In this document: positions 28,101-39,720 of the stretch, piece after piece
Layout of the letters: each line of letters starts with the position of its first letter
Position numbering within the stretch: position 1 is the stretch's first letter
NCBI GenBank assembly: GCA_963920635.1
Contig: OY987307.1
Span: 16,135,735 to 16,199,734 of the forward strand
Reading direction: 5' to 3'
Source: Pseudeuparius sepicola
Taxonomy: Eukaryota > Arthropoda > Insecta > Coleoptera > Anthribidae
DNA: 64,000 nucleotides
Translations under genes and position numbers: made by a program
The notes under the pieces: model-generated
Database searches by the model: none
What the model saw: only the letters and a program-made list of their open reading frames with translations
Told to the model about the DNA's origin: nothing

Positions 28101-28810
28101 CCACGATATGAATCTTAAATATATGATTTCTGAATATTATTGCTTACAAAATTCACTCAAAACTCCACAATATGAAAAGTAGATATATGATATATAAAAA
28201 ATTGTCCGAACTGGCAAATACAAATGGTTCTAAAAACCTAAACCAAATCAGCTGCAAGCGTTAGAAGATACAGGGTGTTTCTCAAAATGTCGCATTTTTT
28301 CAAAATCCCGTAAATTTTTTGTTAGCGATTTTTTTTTTTTTTAATTTTCGTAAAAACTATTGTTATGACTACAAGAATATATTAGGAGACTTTTAGTATG
28401 TTAACAAGGATCACTAGTACCTACTACCTTTTCCCGGTTCTCCTTTATAAAAATTCATTCCAGCTCTAATTGCACCGGAGTAATCAGGTATATTTTCTAA
28501 TCAGGTATGTTTTGGTAAGAACTTTGGTATGTTAGTTATGACGTCCTAAAATACCAAACCTGGAGCACGTGAAATCAAAAAAGTTCTTGGTATGTGGGAG
28601 CGCGTCCCTAACCTAACTTTTTGTAGGTTTATTGATTGATTGACATACTACTATTAAGAAATTTGTCTAGTGAAACATGTAACTTATGTGATTTTACTTG
28701 TTCTTGTAGGAATGGATCCACTCAGATCCAACAGAGAACATTGTGGCTCTACTAGGAAGTGCTAAATCATTACCAACACTTCACCTGAATCTTGAAAATA
28801 AATATGCCAG
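25182..28810. other. Gene-poor stretch with decayed repeats
   Basis: AT-rich. Recognisable pieces are a repeat around 25190-25320 (ACTTTACTCTTG, related to 58510-58600), a GGGAGTTCGACC-rich segment at 25640-25800, and an inverted GGCGGACTAAGTCCGCC word at 26433-26450. TACAGGGTGTCCAAC-type repeats lie near 26870 and 28270. No ORF here shows a recognisable domain. Confidence 0.4.
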
Positions 28811-29755
28811 TGGCTATTAATCTTAATACATCAGACATATAAAAAAAAGTTGGCATACGTCTTGTGCTCTCATTGGCGAATTGGGTCACGTGACTTCTTT
28901 GGACATACATTTAACTCCACTCCACACAGGTTTCATTTGAATGATATGTCCTCAGAAATGTCGTAAGTGCATTTTTCTCAAGCATCTTTGCAATAAGGCG
29001 CATATGCCCTCGTTTTTTGCAATAGGCGCTGCCATATGAAAAAAGAAGAGGGCATTCGCAATATATTGTGGCAGTCGGAAGCGATGGGAGTTACCGTATG
29101 AAAAAAGAAAATCGAAATACAGGAATTATTATAAATGCACTTCTGATGTATCTTCAAATAAGTTAGTTTTTAACTTCAGACATGTATGGGGTTAAATGTA
29201 GGTGCAAAGAAGTCACATGGCTCAACTCGCCAATGAGAGCGCAAGACATATTATATTCTACTGGCAGCTCTAAATATGTCGTCCGCTGTAAGAATATATC
29301 CATAATGAGAAATCAAATAAGTAGGAAAGGGATAGGTATAAATGCGACGTTGCTACTACTTGAGAGCAGGGAGAGGCACGATCTTATTATTATAATTAAA
29401 ATTATTATAATAAGAGATTATAATAAAATATTATAATTAGTGTATAAAATAGTGGGAGGTGGTGGGGTGAAGCGCAGGCAAATTGGACAGTAGAGGCGGC
29501 GCCACGCCTCCCCACCTAATCGATTCGTAGGGAGAACTCATTTGTGATTAATGCCCGTCCACCGCGATAGGTTTAACCGCTTCAATTGCATTAGGAAAGT
29601 GGCAACGACACCTTCATACCCATCTCTCTTATGCTTATTCGATTTCTTATTATGGATATATTCTTACACGCTGTTCGCCAGAACATACCTTTAGCAATTA
29701 TTGCCGATCAGTAGGTACCGACTTACATATAGGTCAGATGTTTAAATAGCCACTT
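28811..29755. repeat. Decayed relative of the GGAAGTGGCTATT foldback
   Basis: Shares GTGGCTATTAAT, CTCATTGGCGAATTGGGTCACGTGAC-like and CAATGAGAGCGCAAGACAT words with 30283-31042 in inverted arrangement. A terminal-like AAATAGCCACTTT lies near 29740. Much more diverged and interrupted than the other two copies; boundaries approximate. Confidence 0.5.
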
Positions 29756-30282
29756 TGAATAAACATAAACTTTTAATTTTACAGAAAAACACTCATTAGA
29801 TATTTTTATAAACTACAAAATAGCAATTTTTCACATACAAAACATCCTAACCTAGTGCGTGTCTTACAAGACAGACAGGTACCAAAACATCTTAGCAAGT
29901 CGCAGACATTGTTAAAGATCTGACATACCAAACACATACCTGGTCGTCGATAATATAATGACACTACTTTTCTCCGGATGACTGCCATTCAGTTAGACTA
30001 GGACTTTTAATGTTATCTTACCTCCTTTAAAGGCTCCCCCACACCAATGCGAAATATTCACAGTGGCTAAATAGCCTTGAATACACCAATCGTCAGTATT
30101 GATCAAAGCGGTGCGATAGTTCAGCTTCAAAATTTGAGTTCGCTGCCTGCACTTGTTGGGCACCGACGCACCTGATTCACAATGGCAAATAGTGCGAATC
30201 CAGAAAAGTTTTTTTTTAATAATTAAACAATATATCAAATTTTCTATGATTTACCTGCTTATCCTATGAAGAATATAAAAAT
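29756..30282. other. No gene seen
   Basis: AT-rich spacer between two foldback copies. Short minus-strand frames (29806-29988, 29993-30238) have no recognisable motif. Confidence 0.4.
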
Positions 30283-31042
30283 GGAAGTGGCTATTTATAC
30301 GTCCGACATATATAAAAGTCGGTATACGTCTTGCGCTCTCATTGGTGGATTGAGTCACGTGACACATAACCTTATTTCTACTTCTACCATCCGATGGATG
30401 ATGAATCGGCTTGTTTACCAAAGTCGATTGGATGATGTCCGAGATTATTCAGACCTATCTTGTCTCATATTTTATATTGCGTATGCCCTCCTTTTCCGGC
30501 GATGGGCCGATGGGCGCTGTGGTATGAAAAATGCAGTGGTAATTATTTCCAATGGTGTAACCCATCCCCGATTTTCTTGAAATTTTGGCTACCACTGACA
30601 TTTGGCGCGGGGGTAGCCATAATTTCAAGAAAATCGGGGGTGGGTTACAACGCCGAACGTCGGGCGAAAATAGGGGGTACTACCTACCTAGCCAAAATTT
30701 CAAGAAAATCGGGGGTGGGTTACACCATTGGAAATGATTAATGATTACCACTTCTTTTTTCATACGGCAGCGCGCATCGCTGCCGACTGCCACAATATGG
30801 AGCGAATGCCCCTTCTTTCTTTATATGGCAGTGCCTATCCTCAAAAAGGAGGGCATACGCTCCTTATTGCAAAGATGCTTGAGAAAAATGCACTTCCGAC
30901 CTATCTAAATAAGTTTATAAGTTTACTTCGGACATGTACGGAGTTAAATGTATGTCCAAAGAAGTTACATGACAACTCGCCAATGAGAGTGCAAGACGTA
31001 TACCGACTTTTATATACGTCGGACGTATAAATAGCCACTTCC
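30283..31042. mobile_element. MULE-type foldback element, 9-bp duplication
   Basis: Ends GGAAGTGGCTATTTATACG and its inverse. Arms extend nearly to the centre. Flanked by an exact 9-bp direct repeat TATAAAAAT (30274-30282 and 31043-31051). Long inverted arms plus a 9-bp duplication are typical of Mutator-like foldbacks. No transposase is encoded; a MULE transposase relic exists at 23358-24500, but linkage between them is not shown. Confidence 0.85.
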
Positions 31043-31949
31043 TATAAAAATATTAGAAAGAAGGATCTACACACTACCTATAGGTCCTTCATAATAGGTA
31101 TTTCATATTTATAATTTTTAAAAATAAATTAAAATTTACAAAACGAAATATTTTGGTGGTACAGGCACTTAACGGTACCTACTCCCTGAGTTTCGAGTTG
31201 AGGCGGGAATCCTCATCTCTTTAATTAAAAATAAAATTACAAAATGATCCAATTATGGCAAACAGGAATCCACTTTAGAAAAGAAAAATAGTAATTGTCA
31301 CAAACATAACCCTTCCCAATGTCTATTTAATAAATAAAATGTGATATGTAGGCAACAACTATAATAATTTACAATTTATGTATGCTCGTTGCTACATCAT
31401 TTGAATTCTAATAAACTTTACAAGTGTTAAAACTAGCGTATTGAAACTTATGTTTCACATGAGTAGGTACATTGTACATTAATTAACTGTTTATAGCATA
31501 GGTAGGTACCAAAACTACATAAAATTGTTATAACCCAAATAGGTATAACTTGGTTTGGAGGATGTTAATACACAGGTAAAATTAAAAATCCATCCTTAAT
31601 CCCTAAGAACATTACCAGGACCGATTATAGGTAGTCCAGTTTGCCATATTTATCAAAATAAAAACTGGGTACAATTTCCACTTATCCTGAAATACAATGT
31701 ATTCTACTTTCAAAAACACAATACTCACGTATACAGCACTAAATGCAGCAAGCTTGAGCCACTAAGCGATGCATAGTCACTTACAAAGAATCTTAACACA
31801 TAATATTTAGAAGGGTAAATAATTATTTATAGGCTTCACTTAAAATTCTATTTTCTCATTCTTTCGATTTTGTAGACTGCCATTTTGTCAAGTATTACAT
31901 ACTGACTTTTGACATTTTTGGATTTGGCATCATAAACCACCAAGGTTAG
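31043..31949. other. No gene seen
   Basis: AT-rich unique-looking DNA. No ORF, inverted repeat or promoter signal supported. Confidence 0.45.
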
Positions 31950-32255
31950 GTTAGGAGTTCGTTCAGACAACAAAGGCGTTTTCGGCTTCGATTTTCGAGT
32001 ACACCCGCGACAGCCGTGGAGTGCACGTCGCGTTTCGTGTGCGGGCCAGCTACAGCGTGTTCCGCCGAAGAGAGACTACTCAGCTACGATCCAGTCAGGT
32101 ATTTCTATCTTTCCCAACAATTAACTTCTTCTAAGCGGGCTCTAGGGCTTACTTGGGCCCCGCAGAGTTTTCGTCGACCCACGGGCACCCCCGTGAGTCC
32201 GACTTTTTACTTTTTTCTCCACAAATTCACCCCCAACTGCCCATATCCGGGCAAA

Positions 32256-33860
32256 ATGTCCCGCACGGAGGCACCCCAAGGGGCGTCCCGTTCCTCCCAA
32301 GCCATTGACGAAAATTCGTCAACCGGTTCTTTTGACGGGGGGATCTCCCTCCCGCTTCACCCCCCCACCCACCCAAAATTCCTGAGGCTCTCCTAGACCA
32401 CATAAAGGCTTGTCTTACCCCAAAGATCCCGCCCCAATCGAAACTTCACCCCAAGCGGATCTCATCCGCCGGCTTGAGGCCGATAATTTGTTCCTGCGGG
32501 AGCAAATTAGAGCCCTCAACGCGACCATGAGAGGGATGGCTACCGAGCTGTTCCTTCTCCGTGCGGAGCTGGCGGCCGCAAGGGCTCCTCCCCAGACACC
32601 ACCATTCCAGGCAATTCACCCCATCACCCCAATCAGCCGAATCCAAGCAACCTACCCCGACCCCCCACATAGCCGAATCCAGGCAACACCCCCCCAAAGA
32701 TACCCCCCAAACCCCCAACAACGATATGGAGGTTGAGGAAGCTGCGTGTAAACGCAAGAAGGACCTCGGGGACTCCTCGGCTTCCGATGACGAAGGATTT
32801 CGTCAGGTTAAGGCGAGGAGGGCCCGTCGCTCCCGTGAGGACTTCCCACCTCTACAACCACCCCCGAAGCCATTCCAACCCCCGAAACCCCAGGATAAAT
32901 CTCTGACGCTCTCCCAAACCACCTCCAAGGGGGGCATAACTACATTGTCAACGGCACAATTTTCCAAAGCCCCTGCTACCCCTCAGCAGGGCAAGCAAAA
33001 TTCTGCTACTCCTTCCACCTCTCAAGTAGCCCCTAACTCTATGCCCAAACCAAAATCCATAACCCCCATTGTCCTAAGGGACACAAGTAAGTGGGTACCC
33101 CTTACCAAAGTCCTCCGCAACCACAAAATCGAATACACCAAGGCCACGGATATCCAGCTGGGTATCCGTATCGTGCCGGCCACTCCTGATGATTACAGGG
33201 CCATTATCAAGGTCCTGGAACATCACAAATTACCATTCCACATCTTCCCCACCCCAGAGGAGAAGACTCTCCACGTGATTACACGTGGAGTTTCCTACGC
33301 CTTCTCCGCGCAGGAAATAAATGACGACCTACTCTCTAGGGGCTACGACCCAAACAGCGTTATCCGGCTAAAGAAACGAGATGGCAGCCCCATGCCTCTC
33401 GTCCTTATCGTCTTGCCTAGGACTCCGAAATCACTTTCATTGCTCGAAGACCAAGGTCTACTTGGTCTGACCCAGGTTAAATTCGAGCCTCAAAAGTCAC
33501 CTAACCCGATCGTTCAATGTCATAAGTGCCAGAAATTCGGCCACGCTCAGTCCAGGTGCACAGCCACCCCTCTATGTCTTAAGTGTGTGTCCTCGCATTG
33601 GACATAATATGAATGCAAAAAATCTAGGGACACCCCGGCCAAGTGTGCCAACTGTGACCTGCCGCATCTGGCGAGTTACAGGGGCTGGAAGGCCCCTTCG
33701 CTAAGGCTGCCACCCACAAACCCCCCCCCCAAGCCCAGTGCTACAGACGAGGCCGCCTCCATTCTGGTAAACCTGAAAGAAACCCTCGTCCCCCTTGGCG
33801 ACATCCCGTCTGCCATGGACCAAATTTCGGTCCTGGTAAACTTCCTACAATCCCTCCGCA
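32256..33860 (+). pseudogene. Non-LTR ORF1 (Gag-like, PRE_C2HC and zinc knuckles), broken
   Basis: The ATG at 32256 opens a frame that stops at 32396; homology continues in the frame of 32561-33607. The product has a Pro/Gln-rich N-terminus, a basic RRARRSRED patch, then a PRE_C2HC-like region (about 33090-33480). Zinc knuckles follow: CHKCQKFGHAQSRC, then CLKCVSSH cut by a TAA at 33605-33607 where a Cys-containing continuation is expected. The remaining knuckle (KCANC) lies downstream. ORF1 proteins of this class bind retrotransposon RNA. Confidence 0.7.
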
Positions 33861-33910
33861 AGTGAGGTGGATTCCCACGCTATTTTGCTCCGTACTTCCA
33901 CTCCGTTTAA

Positions 33911-36555
33911 ATGACGGTAGATAATAAACATCTTCGGATACTTTCCTGGAAGGCCTGTCACATTCGTCATAAAAAATCCGAGCTTGAAAGCTTCATCCAA
34001 GACCAAAAATTCGATGTTGTCCTGTTGCAGGAAACATGTCTAATACCCACCGACAGATTCACTATCAGAGATTTTCACGTGCACAGGCTCGATAGGCAGC
34101 GAGTAGGTTGCCGCTCTGGGGACGTGGCAATACTCGCTCGCAAAGATCTAAACCCCGTTATCTATTCAAAACACTCCTATTTGACAACCTAGAGGTCACC
34201 TCGTTAATTATTCCTCACGGAAATAAAAAAATCTGCTTTTCTTCCGTTTATTTGCCCCCATCAAAGCTTATGCTTCGAGCTGACCTAGACAAGCTCTTCG
34301 ACTACGAAGGTCCGGTTGCTGCCATCGGTGATTTCAACACCAAATCCCCCACTTGGGGGAGTCGGCTGACAAATCGCGTGGGCAGGGTCTTAGAAGATTA
34401 TTGTACAGTAACAACAATGTCCTAACTTTCGGCCCCGAAGAACCCACTTTCTGCCCTAGAAACCCCGAACATAGACCCGACGTCATAGATATTGCCCTTC
34501 TCAAAGACTGCAGACTCGAATGCGATATTCGCGCAACTCATGATCTCCGCAGCGATCATAATCCCCTTACAATTATCCTGGGGGATCCCGAATCCCCTCC
34601 GGACGACACTGTCACTGTTCGACGGGTGCTCTGGCCCCACTTTCGAAATAACTCAATTCTACAAGACTGTAAAGCCCAAGTATCCGCCCGGAACGTGGTC
34701 AAGCTTGAACGCGAGGCCCGGTCCTGGGAACACCGGATATGCAGTGCGCTCGAGGATTCTTCCCGAGAGCATGCCATCAGTCGTAACAAAGACCCACTCC
34801 CTCCCGATGTTAGGCAACTCCTCAAAAGAACCCGCGCGGCCCGCAAAAGGGTTTGCCGCACTCTCCACCCCGAACATAGACAAATAGCCAACTTGCTGAT
34901 CTCCGAGCTGAAAGATGCTCTGCAGCAAGTCCGTTCTGACAGTTGGCAACAACGTCTAGAGTCCCTAAATCCCCAGAAACGCAATTACTGGCAAATTATC
35001 AAGGCACTCAAAGGCAAATCATCCCGTGGTCTGCTTCCGCCGATCCCCGGTCCCAATTGGGGTGGTATACACCTCCGAGGAGAAGGCCGAAGTCTTCGCC
35101 GACCATTTTCAGTCTCAATTCCAACCAAACATAGATCCTGACGATGATATCGAGTGGGAAGAGACGGTAGAGACCGAGGCGGGGCGCTCCTTGCGCCAAA
35201 ACCCCTCCGGATCCTCTCCCGTTTTGCACCTACGAAGAGCTCGTCGCCATTATCTCGACTTTAAACGTTCGAAAGGCCCCAGGATACGACAACATAACCA
35301 ACAAGGCAATCAAACTCCTCCCACAAAAACAAATTACCAAACTTCTTAACTTAATAAATCAATGTCTTCGTCACTATTATTTCCCTACTTGTTGGAAACA
35401 CGCTATCGTGATTATTATTCCTAAAAAAAGTGTCGTCATCCTACCCGCAAGATTATCGCCCCATTAGCCTGCTGCCAGTAGCAGGCAAAATTCTCGAACG
35501 CGTAATCCAATCCCGTCTACGAGACGAGCTCAGTCGAGTAGACGCTCTACCCCCCGAAGCAATTCGGCTTTCGAGGTGCACATTCCACAGAATATCAAGT
35601 CGTCAGACTGGTGGAAAAGATCACGCACAACTTCCAAAATCGATCAGACACAGTAGCCATTTTTCTAGATGTAGCCAAGGCTTTTGACCGAGTATGGCAT
35701 CCAGGTCTAATCTACAAACTCGTCTTGTTAGATATCTTCTTGGCTATAGTTAAGATAATATCCTCCTTCTTAAAAGATCGGACCTTCCAGGTCAGAATAG
35801 ATGGTCTCCTCTCTTCCCGCAGAGCGGTAGAGGCGGGGGTCCCACAGGGTTCAGTGTTGGGTCCCACTGTATACGTCTTCACCCACGATATTCCCAGATT
35901 TGCCGGCACCTCGTTGTACCTATACGCTGACGATACTGCGATAACCGCTTCAGGTCGTCGCAGTGAGGATGCGTCCAAGGTGCTTCAGGTTGCCTTGGAC
36001 TCTCTTTCTGAGTGGTTTGATAAGTGGAAGATCAAAATCAATCCTGGCAAAACCCAAGCAGTCGTCTTCTCTAAGGGGCGCCAGGCCCCGCCTCCCAGGA
36101 TCATTCTAAATGACTCTGAGGTTGATTACTTCACTTCCGCGCTGTACCTAGGCGTTCACCTAGACAGCCGGCTCACTTTCAAAAAACACACTGAACACAT
36201 CAGACAAAAAACCCTAAAAATATACAAAGCAGTGTATGCGATGATCCACAAAGGATCCAAACTCGCAATACAGTCAAAACTCACTCTCTACAAAACCATT
36301 GTTCGCCCAGTGATGACCTATGCCTGTGCTGGCTGGCAGCACATGGCAAAAACTCATCACAAAAGACTCCAAGCAGTTCAAAGTCGTTGTCTTAGGACTA
36401 TCACGAGTGCCGATTGGTACGTCGCCAATCGCCACATCCACCGTGACATGAATATATCTCCTTTAAATGATTATATTAAGGAACTCTCCTTAAAGACCTA
36501 CACAAAGACGGAGGACTCATCCAAACGCTCTTCTCCGAGCTGCTACAAATTATGA
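33911..36555 (+). pseudogene. Non-LTR ORF2 (endonuclease and reverse transcriptase), broken
   Basis: Endonuclease: LRILSWKACHIRHKK and VVLLQETCL near 33935-34040, FSSVYLPP and IGDFNTKSPTWG near 34240-34360, and SDHNPLTI near 34550, split over three frames. Reverse transcriptase: DYRPISLLPVAGKILERV at 35450-35505, FLDVAKAFDRVWH near 35665-35700, GVPQGSVLGP near 35836 and the catalytic YADD (LYADDTAIT) near 35920-35945. The last frame (35611-36555) is the longest intact piece. At least four frameshifts separate the parts. Target-primed reverse transcription is the family's role; this copy cannot encode it. Confidence 0.8.
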
Positions 36556-36715
36556 CCCAAATCCCGATCTGCCACACAAGAGACCCCGACACACTCTCAT
36601 CTGAGGTATACTCTAGTCCTTTTTCTTAAAAGGCAACAAACTGCCACTCGTCTGGCGAAAATCCACTCGTAGCGTAGCTCTAAACACAACCGCCATGGCT
36701 TCATCTATGTAGTAG

Positions 36716-36737
36716 CGTCGATGGTCTTCAATCAACG
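36716..36737. other. P-type excision-footprint-like scar, copy a
   Basis: A 22-bp segment beginning CGTCGATGG and ending CAATCAACG, flanked by exact GTAGTAG (36709-36715 and 36738-36744). The two halves match opposite termini of the 55155-62667 insertion. Confidence 0.65.
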
Positions 36738-36835
36738 GTAGTAGCCACAAAAATCCCTACGGCCACCTCTCCTACAAAATAGGGCTGGAATCCATCCACT
36801 ATACCCTGAAATAGGCGAGGTTTTTAGTGGGTACC

Positions 36836-37666
36836 TATGCCCGGCACCGTCGCAATGATAAAGGCCTGCCAGCTGGCGACGCGAAACGTCAATACGTCAT
36901 CACAAGGAGGTCGGGAGGTTGCTTTTTGTAGTTGTTTACGTTTACTTGTCTGGCGATTTTAAAGAACGTTTGTTGTGTGTTGGACTGTGTTTTATAGTAA
37001 TATAGGACGTGGAGTTTTATTAATAAGGTGGTAAAAGAGCAGTGGTTCAGAATAAAGTGATTAAAGTTCAATTTTAGTTTATAGGTTTTAGGTTGTGTCT
37101 ATAGTTTCGGACTAATTTAAATCATGCCGTGGACGTGTTCCGGTCCCAACTGCAAGGGAAACTACAAAGGCGGTCCTAATGTGTCCGCTTTTTTCTCCAT
37201 AAAGACATTTTAAGGGAAAAATGGGTTAAGGCCATCAAAAGAGATTTTGTTTCTACACAGTTTTCCAGGGTTTTGTTTTGGACTGTCGGAGAGTGTTATA
37301 CCTAACAATTTTACGTGATTAAACGTAACCACCTTGAAATCAGTAAGTTTTATGGTTTTATTTATTCGAATTTAGTTGTATCTATGCGGGCAAATAAGAA
37401 ATAATTGGCATTTACGAAAATTTTACCTGTAGATATCTAAATGCACCTAAAGCCCTTGAAAATGTGACTTTCACTCTCGTAGATTATTATCCGTGTTGTA
37501 AAACCATGAGCTATATATGTAAACAATCATTTTAAAGTGTTTTTTTTACCAAATTGACCAAGTTGACATCTTGAAATTTGAATTTGGCGCCTTAGGCTGA
37601 CCTCCCTTGGATGACTCATCGCTTTCAGCTGGCGTGCCTTGTTATTGCGACGGTGCCGGTATGCCC
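36836..37666. repeat. Inverted repeat flanking a THAP fragment
   Basis: About 75 bp at 36836-36915 (GGCACCGTCGCAAT, GCCAGCTG, GTCATC, AAGGAGGTC) is inverted at 37590-37666. The outer parts resemble retrotransposon tails and the inner parts could be termini of a P-like element. Which one owns the repeat is unclear. Confidence 0.5.
37124..37260 (+). pseudogene. THAP-domain fragment of a P-like transposase
   Basis: ATG at 37124 opens MPWTCSGPNCKGNYKGGPN with the THAP C-x3-C start. After a small frameshift near 37190 the sequence reads REKWVKAIKRDFVSTQ, the conserved THAP Trp region. No downstream transposase follows before 37590. Likely a deleted P-like element's first exon. Confidence 0.6.
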
Positions 37667-37838
37667 CGTTTCGGGGAGACCCCCACACTACCACGCGGAA
37701 CGGCCGCGTGGTGCCTATAAAAGGTTTTCCTCTCCTATCGCAAAAAGACAAAAAAAAGGCGTTTTCCAGAAACCCATCTGAGGTTTTTCATCTTTGGGTT
37801 TTGGTGTAGTCTTTCATTAGCGTTATTTTCGCCTCCGC

Positions 37839-37935
37839 GCGAAAGTGTGGTGGCCAAAAATAGACTCGAATGCAGAGCGTGTCAAGAGTTGGAGAGGATG
37901 TACCCTAGTAGCAGAGCATATAAAACAACCAGCAG
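37839..37935 (+). pseudogene. Ty3/gypsy integrase zinc-domain fragment
   Basis: The frame reads VWWPKIDSNAERVKSWRGCTL and LVAEHIKQP, the FWWPxI...CxxC portion of an H2C2 integrase N-terminus (one Cys replaced by Trp). No other retroelement part adjoins; isolated fragment. Confidence 0.55.
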
Positions 37936-38257
37936 TAAAACTTACTCTTGAGAAATCATCCGCAAATTCAATGACCTTGAGCCATAATGGAGGAATAGAA
38001 GTCAGTGGTGTAGTCGGGAAAATCAATTCAGAAATACAGAGTATTATTAAAGGGTATTAGTAAAGTATATAGTGGGTGCCAAGCAGAAGCAGCTCTGACC
38101 CCTTCCTGGGATTCTTTATTTAAAAATACTAGCACAAAGCAGAATTTACAAAAAAGCACTCTCCACGGCACTGTAATATTCCTCATACAGCCAAAAAAGA
38201 ACTGCCCAATTGCCCCATAGAGATCATATAAGGTGGGTAATCTGTGGATCATATATA
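37936..38257. other. No gene seen
   Basis: Spacer between the integrase fragment and the LTR element. Nothing recognised. Confidence 0.4.
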
Positions 38258-38633
38258 TGTGGCGCCCTCCGCCAACCGCGGTAGTCGACGGAAGCAGCAA
38301 CTGGTTCCGCGGCCGGAGTGAGGTCAGCGGCTTTTATGTTCTATGGTAGAGTCGACGTTTCGGGATTATTTTGGGTGCAAGGTAGGCAACCAGATAGGCG
38401 TGAACGAAGGAAAAGAGTCGAGTCTGCCATCTTGTCACGAGCGGGGGATTTCCGAGGGGCAGTCACGTATAGCGAGTCGAGTGCAGAGCATAATAATTTA
38501 TATCGCGCCTTAATTAGTCTTTTGTGTGTGAATGTGAATAAAGAACGTTGTTGAGACTAAGTACTTTTATTCTACCATCCGGCAGAGACGAGAAAAGGCT
38601 TATTGGTAATCCGCCAGCACGGCGAGAGACCAA
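38258..38633 (+). repeat. Left LTR of the Ty3/gypsy element
   Basis: Starts TGTGGCGCC, ends GAGAGACCAA. Contains AATAAAG near 38535 as poly(A) signal. Identical by eye to 42988-43363. Confidence 0.9.
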
Positions 38634-38763
38634 AGTGGTGACCCCGACGTGATAGGTGCTTTTGTGCGGGTGAGTGACGCTACCTCGGCCGCTACCCACG
38701 ATCCCACGAGGCCTGGACGTCTGAGCCCCTGCGTCTATAAGCCACGCACCCTCCGCGTCGCCG

Positions 38764-39720
38764 ATGCCCGGTGACGACGATGTCGGCGCTCAGGCCGGAG
38801 CCGGCGCGCCCGGCGCACAGCAACAACAACCCGGAGCCGGCGCGCCCGGCGCACTGCACCAACAACCCCACAACATCGAGGTGGCCGCTCGCTGTACGCT
38901 GCCGCCCTACTGGCGATTCGACCCCCGCCTTTGGTTTGCCAAGGTCGAGGCGGCCTTTAATGTTAATCGTATCCGCTCCGACGCCAGTAAGTTCGACCTG
39001 GTCGTCGCCCAGCTCGACCCGGAGGTGGCCCAGGAGGTGGCGGACGTCATCCTGAGCCCGCCCAGCGAAGACCGGTACGAGAATTTAAAGCGGGCCATCA
39101 CTGCCCGCCTCACAGACTCGACGGACCGGCAGCTCCACCGGCTCTTCTCGGAGCTCCAGCTGGGTGACAAGAAGCCGTCCCAGCTCTTGCGGCATATGAA
39201 GTCGCTCGCAGGTTCCGCCGTAACCGAAGAGGCCCTGCGGGTCAAATGGTTCGACCTGCTGCCGGCGAACGTCAGCCGGCTTCTGAAGGTTCTCAAGGCC
39301 ACTTCCCTTGACGAGTTGGCGACCTTGGCGGATGAGCTCGTCGCCGGCGACCCCGCGGTCGCTTCCGTGGGTGTTCAGCCCCCACGTCCGCCCCCATCAG
39401 CTGGTGGTTCGACGATGTCTGGAGGGTCAGCGCACGACCGCGACGAGAGCGCCATCGCACACGAGCTGGCTGCGCTGCGCGTGGCCGTTGTGCAGCTCAC
39501 ATCACTTACCCGCCAACTGCAAACAACCCAGGCGAGTGGCCTTGGCCATCGGCAACAACCCCGCGGCCGCTCCACCTCCCGCTCAAAGCCGAGCGGCACC
39601 GCCGCGGCCCGCAGCCCTTCTCCAGCCGCCACCCCAGGGTGGTGCTGGTACCACCGCAAGTTCGGCGACCAGGCGACACGCTGCAGGCCGCCATGTTCCT
39701 TCTACGATCCGGGAAACTAG
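38764..39720 (+). CDS. gag: Ty3/gypsy Gag, 318 aa
   Basis: ATG start. N-terminal repeats of QPGAGAPGA/Q-rich sequence, then a retrotransposon Gag fold (FDPRLWFAKVEAAFNVN, about residues 55-180). The C-terminus has CWYHRKFGDQATRCRPPC, the Cys/His knuckle variant typical of this insect gypsy group. It forms the particle shell and binds element RNA. It overlaps pol by about 80 bp in another frame, as expected for frameshift-expressed pol. Full length. Confidence 0.85.
   Translation: MPGDDDVGAQAGAGAPGAQQQQPGAGAPGALHQQPHNIEVAARCTLPPYWRFDPRLWFAKVEAAFNVNRIRSDASKFDLVVAQLDPEVAQEVADVILSPPSEDRYENLKRAITARLTDSTDRQLHRLFSELQLGDKKPSQLLRHMKSLAGSAVTEEALRVKWFDLLPANVSRLLKVLKATSLDELATLADELVAGDPAVASVGVQPPRPPPSAGGSTMSGGSAHDRDESAIAHELAALRVAVVQLTSLTRQLQTTQASGLGHRQQPRGRSTSRSKPSGTAAARSPSPAATPGWCWYHRKFGDQATRCRPPCSFYDPGN

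Larger units (their letters stand above)
31950..36840 (+). mobile_element. Jockey-type non-LTR retrotransposon, degenerate
   Basis: GC-richer than its surroundings, with a 5' leader, a Gag-like ORF1 with zinc knuckles, then endonuclease and reverse transcriptase in ORF2. The tail contains AGGTTTTTAGTGGGTA near 36808-36825, a sequence I associate with Jockey-clade 3' ends. No LTRs. Boundaries approximate; no target duplication found. Multiple frameshifts and stops make it dead. A P-type footprint interrupts its 3' region at 36716-36737. Confidence 0.75.

Noticed and set aside
38318..38554. 78-aa ORF in each LTR of the Ty3/gypsy element
   Set aside because: It is repeated only because the LTR is repeated; no domain and it overlaps the LTR promoter/poly(A) region.
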